Source of the DNA: Chromatiaceae bacterium
Lineage (GTDB): Bacteria; Pseudomonadota; Gammaproteobacteria; Chromatiales; Chromatiaceae
Reading direction: 5' to 3'
DNA length: 47,422 bases
Assembly: GCA_026984455.1 (NCBI GenBank)
Contig: JALSSC010000049.1
Location: 1-47,422, forward strand
This document shows positions 44,651 through 47,422 of the stretch, piece by piece (positions within the stretch are counted from its first letter, which is position 1; every line of letters starts with the position of its first letter). A program made the position numbers and the translations under genes. The notes beneath the pieces were generated by a model, which was given only the letters and a program-made list of their open reading frames with translations, had not been told where the DNA came from and searched no databases.

Positions 44651-45519
44651 TGGCCCCCCGGGATCATCGGCAGGCCACTCTTGCCCGAGCCGATCAGAAC
44701 GACGCTCGCATTCGGGGAACCGGCCATCTCACGCGTGACGCGAATCCCGGTGTGCTGCAACAGGCGGTCGGTCAGTGTGGAATCGACCTCTGCCTGGTAG
44801 TCGCGGATACCGCGCCCCTCCTCGCGCAGCCGTTCGGCCTCCTGTGCTGCGGTCTGCAGACGGAAGTCGTAGGATTTCAGCAACTCCCGTTGGGCCAGCT
44901 TGTCCTCGATGGCCTCTTTGACGAGCGCGGGAAGTGTGACCGTGCGGATGATGATGTCCTCTGCGACCACGTAGTTCCGACCGACCTCCTGGCGCGCCCG
45001 ATCGACGGCTTGGTTGAGCAGGCCCCCTGCATTGGTGTAGATGTCCGCAGCCGTGCGACGACCCAACTCCCGGCGCAGCACCGATTCCGTCTGAGGCACC
45101 ACGACGCGGCGCGCATAGTCCGGGCCGATCCGCTGATGAAGGAGGCCCAGCTGGTCGATCTTCGGCCGGTAACGAATCGCCAATTCGAGTTGGACCATCA
45201 GACCGCGGGTTGTCAGTATATGAAAATCGTGCAATATCACCTGATTGCGGATCTCATAGAAAATCATGGTGTTCCAAGGGGCGATGACGTGTAGTCCGGA
45301 ACGGTATACGTAATCCGTTTGGGTGCCAGTGAACAAACGGAACAGGACGCCGGCCTGGCCCGCTGGAATCGACACCAGGATACGTGGCCACAGTAATATG
45401 CCCAGGGCAAGCGCGAGGATGAATAAGGAGGCGAATACCGCGGTGAGCTTGAAGAGGCGGGACTTGAGCAGAGACTTGATATCTTTTCGAGGAAGATCCT
45501 GTGCCACACTATAGTTCAC
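44647..45519 (-). CDS. SPFH/band-7 (prohibitin-like) membrane protein
   Basis: A 290-aa protein. A short cytoplasmic N-terminus is followed by a transmembrane helix (about 25-45) and the SPFH domain (about 48-225: VSIPAGQAGVLFRLFTGTQT, LTTRGLMVQLELAIRYRPKI, GRNYVVAEDIIIRTVTLPAL). A helical stretch (AQEAERLREEGRGIRDYQAE) precedes the tail. Prohibitin and HflK/C relatives form large rings that organise membrane proteins or proteases. It is the first gene of the five-gene overlapped operon and probably scaffolds its products. Confidence 0.85.
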   Translation of the reverse strand: MNYSVAQDLPRKDIKSLLKSRLFKLTAVFASLFILALALGILLWPRILVSIPAGQAGVLFRLFTGTQTDYVYRSGLHVIAPWNTMIFYEIRNQVILHDFHILTTRGLMVQLELAIRYRPKIDQLGLLHQRIGPDYARRVVVPQTESVLRRELGRRTAADIYTNAGGLLNQAVDRARQEVGRNYVVAEDIIIRTVTLPALVKEAIEDKLAQRELLKSYDFRLQTAAQEAERLREEGRGIRDYQAEVDSTLTDRLLQHTGIRVTREMAGSPNASVVLIGSGKSGLPMIPGGQ

Positions 45520-45657
45520 TGCATGTCTTCTCTATAGACTCTACGTAGGTACGATGTCTCGTGGGACGGACATAATGAAGGGCCGTTACGGCATCCGCGT
45601 GCGCGTGTTTTCCGGTCATGGGCATCGCTACTTCGTTTTCGACCGGACGTGGGTACC

Positions 45658-46260
45658 TCAGGCCGTGCCGGGCTGTGCGCCGCGCGCCTTCTTCCAGAGA
45701 TCGAAGACAAACCCTCGCCCCCTCTCCATCTCCTTCCTGATCTGCTCACGTGCGGCCTGCTTGTCCACACGCAGATAGACGCCACCGGATTCGAAGTGTT
45801 TGACGAAGACGCGACCGACGGCATAGGTCAAGAGGCCTCCACCGACGGCTACGGTCCCACTCCCCACCAGAGAGCCGATACCCGGCATGATCTTGAGGCC
45901 GGAACTCAGGCCCCGGACGCTCAGCACGGGCACGGCCCCGCCGAGTAAAGCAAGGACCAGGGCCTTGAGCCGGATGTCGCGGAACGCTTCCCCGCCATAG
46001 ATCCCGGCCAGGGTGTGCACCATCTTCATCTGGTTGGCGGCCAAGGCCACGAAGTCGAAGAGGGGAATGGGAATCAAACCCAGGGAGAAGGCCGCCAACA
46101 CATGATTCTTGATCGCATTGTCAGTCGCCGCCGAACGCGCAGCCAAAGATATCCGGGCGATCAGCTCTTCTTCGGTACCTGTGGGGGGGCTGTCCATGTC
46201 ATTGACCTTGCTGTTGGGGCTGCGGTGATACGCGGTGGCTGAATCTCGGGAAGTGCTCAT
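45658..46260 (-). CDS. DUF697/YcjF-like membrane protein (paralogue A)
   Basis: A 200-aa protein (a start at 46197 is also possible). Conserved segments are LAAFSLGLIPIPLFDFVALA, GIYGGEAFRDIRLKALVLAL and a third hydrophobic part (GIGSLVGSGTVAVGGGLLTY). It then has a charged tail (VDKQAAREQIRKEMERGRGF). It shares its layout with the protein at 38678-39217, with moderate similarity by eye. It lies 138 bp upstream of the SPFH gene, in the same direction, and could head the operon. Confidence 0.7.
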   Translation of the reverse strand: MSTSRDSATAYHRSPNSKVNDMDSPPTGTEEELIARISLAARSAATDNAIKNHVLAAFSLGLIPIPLFDFVALAANQMKMVHTLAGIYGGEAFRDIRLKALVLALLGGAVPVLSVRGLSSGLKIMPGIGSLVGSGTVAVGGGLLTYAVGRVFVKHFESGGVYLRVDKQAAREQIRKEMERGRGFVFDLWKKARGAQPGTA

Positions 46261-47325
46261 CTATGGTCTACCTCTCCAGGCAACGGGGAGCATTGCTGCG
46301 AACCCTTAAAAGGCCATGGAATGACAGGGTCTCTCGGTGGCCTGTGTGCGATACGGGAACATGCCATCCGTTTCGAGGCCCGTGGGCCATCGAGCATGGG
46401 GGAGACCGGCGACGGCGTGTTTTCCGCCTGCGCAACGCGGACGGCCCTCGGAGGGATTTTTCCGACATCCCGCCAAAACTAAACGGTTCCTGGCGTGAAT
46501 GCAACCGAACGGCGGGCTTTCAGCGCCGCCGACCGGAGTGCCGGTATGCTGCCTCGGAAGGGTCCGTTCGAGTATGTTGCAAAGGTAAGGCGGTTTTGTC
46601 CCTCCGATTGCACCCATTGTGTTATGGCGTTCGGAAGAACCCCTCTCTCTGGGTGTTTCTGCCGTCGGAAGGGAAAGACAGGGCCCCCTTCCTCCCATCC
46701 TTCAACCACTGGTGGCGGTGGAAAAATGCCGGGCCTTCCCGACTCGGTCCCTGGTCTGACGGAAAACGAGGTCTTCGTTCAGATACTATATACTCTCGTC
46801 GTCGGGGTTTTTGCGCTTTCGCCGGCGACCCTGGTGGTCCGGGGCAAGGTCCGGCCTGCGGCAGGCCGGGTGGAAGCGCGTCGTGACGGGATCTGTGGCG
46901 GGCTCGCTGCACGCTGCCGGCCACCGCTTATTCCCCCTCTGTGGTTCATGGTCCCCCGTAGCACCCATGCAAGTTCGCAACGGGGGGCCGTCCGTATGCA
47001 TTCCGATGGCAGGCCATGGGTGCGGGAGCGCGGTTGCCGGGGAGCCGTGCGCGGTGGGTATACACCCATTTGAGACGGGTATAATGGCGGCGGGCCGATC
47101 GAAACCCGCAATACGGGGGGTCGGTGTGGCGTCTGGCAGGATGTTGAAAAACCCCTTCCCTGGGCTTTTTCAGTTGCGGAACCGGGAACATGATTTCCTG
47201 GGTCCTTCAATGTCAACGGCTCATGGCCGTGGAACATGGCGGTACATCCATGTGCCGCACGCAGGCCATCGCAAAGCGCCGTTTTCCAAATGGGATGGAC
47301 TCCCCCGCCCGATCCGGCATCGGAT
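46261..47325. other. 1-kb non-coding stretch, includes the likely left part of an IS110-type element
   Basis: No ORF with recognisable features; overlapping ORFs on both strands look spurious. Visible structures are a perfect hairpin CCGGCCTG-cgg-CAGGCCGG at about 46851-46869 and a TATAAT-like box (about 47089). A TTGAAAAAC/CTTTTTCAG hairpin lies near 47144-47173, and a GCGGTACAT/ATGTGCCGC hairpin near 47240-47260. The last ~300 bp is where IS110 elements carry their non-coding end. Confidence 0.4.
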
Positions 47326-47422
47326 GTGCCAGATTGGCAGTGTTATCAGCCAATCACACGAGGGGAGGAGTTCGAGAGGACAGTAAAGCGTATCGGTATC
47401 GATTTGGCAAAGCAGGTATTCG
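47326..47422 (+). CDS. IS110-family transposase, N-terminal start (runs off window)
   Basis: The frame reads VKRIGIDLAKQVF up to the window edge. This is the characteristic start of IS110 transposases; the Asp of GIDLAK is the first acidic residue of their DEDD (RuvC-like) site. The exact start is unclear: the first V is GTA, and the nearest usual start codon in frame is GTG at 47326. The aggggaggag sequence at 47360 could be a ribosome-binding site. Confidence 0.65.
   Translation, partial: MPDWQCYQPITRGEEFERTVKRIGIDLAKQVF

Noticed and set aside
46495-47073. 192-residue plus-strand ORF in the right-hand spacer
   Set aside because: No domain, odd composition, overlaps other ORFs on both strands and a probable IS end.
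47053-47092. gggtataca ... gacgggtata as another hairpin element
   Set aside because: The inverted ends are only 7-8 bp and the interior has no similarity to the family.

Overview
This is a GC-rich chromosomal window from a gammaproteobacterium. The best guess is an autotrophic or sulfur/methane-oxidising lineage near Chromatiales or Methylococcales. The clues are a pyrophosphate-dependent phosphofructokinase next to an H+-pumping pyrophosphatase, a cytochrome c', a bacteriohemerythrin, DUF4426 and DUF4124 proteins, and the FlgM/FlgN pair. No rRNA, tRNA or CRISPR array was seen, so the placement is inference.

Left part (1-16 kb) is mostly housekeeping. It holds the end of a Bat (aerotolerance) operon (TPR/VWA-type protein, then BatD); a DUF2064 transferase and a DUF457 membrane protein; cysS; an OmpA-like lipoprotein; a frameshifted rhodanese; and two small unknowns. 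A pyrophosphate block follows: small unknown, PPi-phosphofructokinase, 67-aa unknown, K+-independent H+-pyrophosphatase with a strong terminator, and soluble pyrophosphatase. Then come a YfcE-like phosphoesterase, moaC, hemerythrin, engB and a DUF4426 protein. Two genes here (the DUF2064 transferase and engB) seem to start at CTG codons that overlap the stop of the gene before.

Middle part (16.5-35.4 kb): a dynamin-like GTPase, then a copper-acquisition locus. The locus contains a sigma-54 enhancer-binding protein, a TauE/SafE-type membrane protein, an OprC-like TonB-dependent copper receptor, a Met-rich periplasmic protein, SCO, PCuAC, and tonB-exbB-exbD on the other strand. Well-spaced -24/-12 (sigma-54) sites lie in front of both the receptor gene and tonB, so the regulator next door probably drives copper import. 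Then fmdB, rnhB, flgN/flgM, cytochrome c', a MIF-family protein, a DUF4124 protein, a membrane DnaJ protein, a REC-SpoIIE phosphatase-ATPase protein and a chemoreceptor.

Right part (35.4-47.4 kb) is accessory. The notable feature is a tightly overlapped minus-strand operon: SPFH/band-7 protein, lipoprotein with two periplasmic-binding folds, 68-aa membrane protein, degenerate ammonium-transporter-like protein with a periplasmic coiled coil, and a TerB/DnaJ (DjlA-like) protein. It is bracketed by two DUF697-like proteins and followed by an Ntn-hydrolase-like lipoprotein. I know of no described system with this composition. The window ends inside the first codons of an IS110-family transposase, and a relic of another IS110 C-terminus lies at 31.1 kb.

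A family of 164-207 bp hairpin elements (MITE-like, with termini TATACCCGTCGCACGTGAAT) is scattered from 22 to 42 kb, with a fragment at 1.1 kb. One copy sits in frame inside the ammonium-transporter-like gene.
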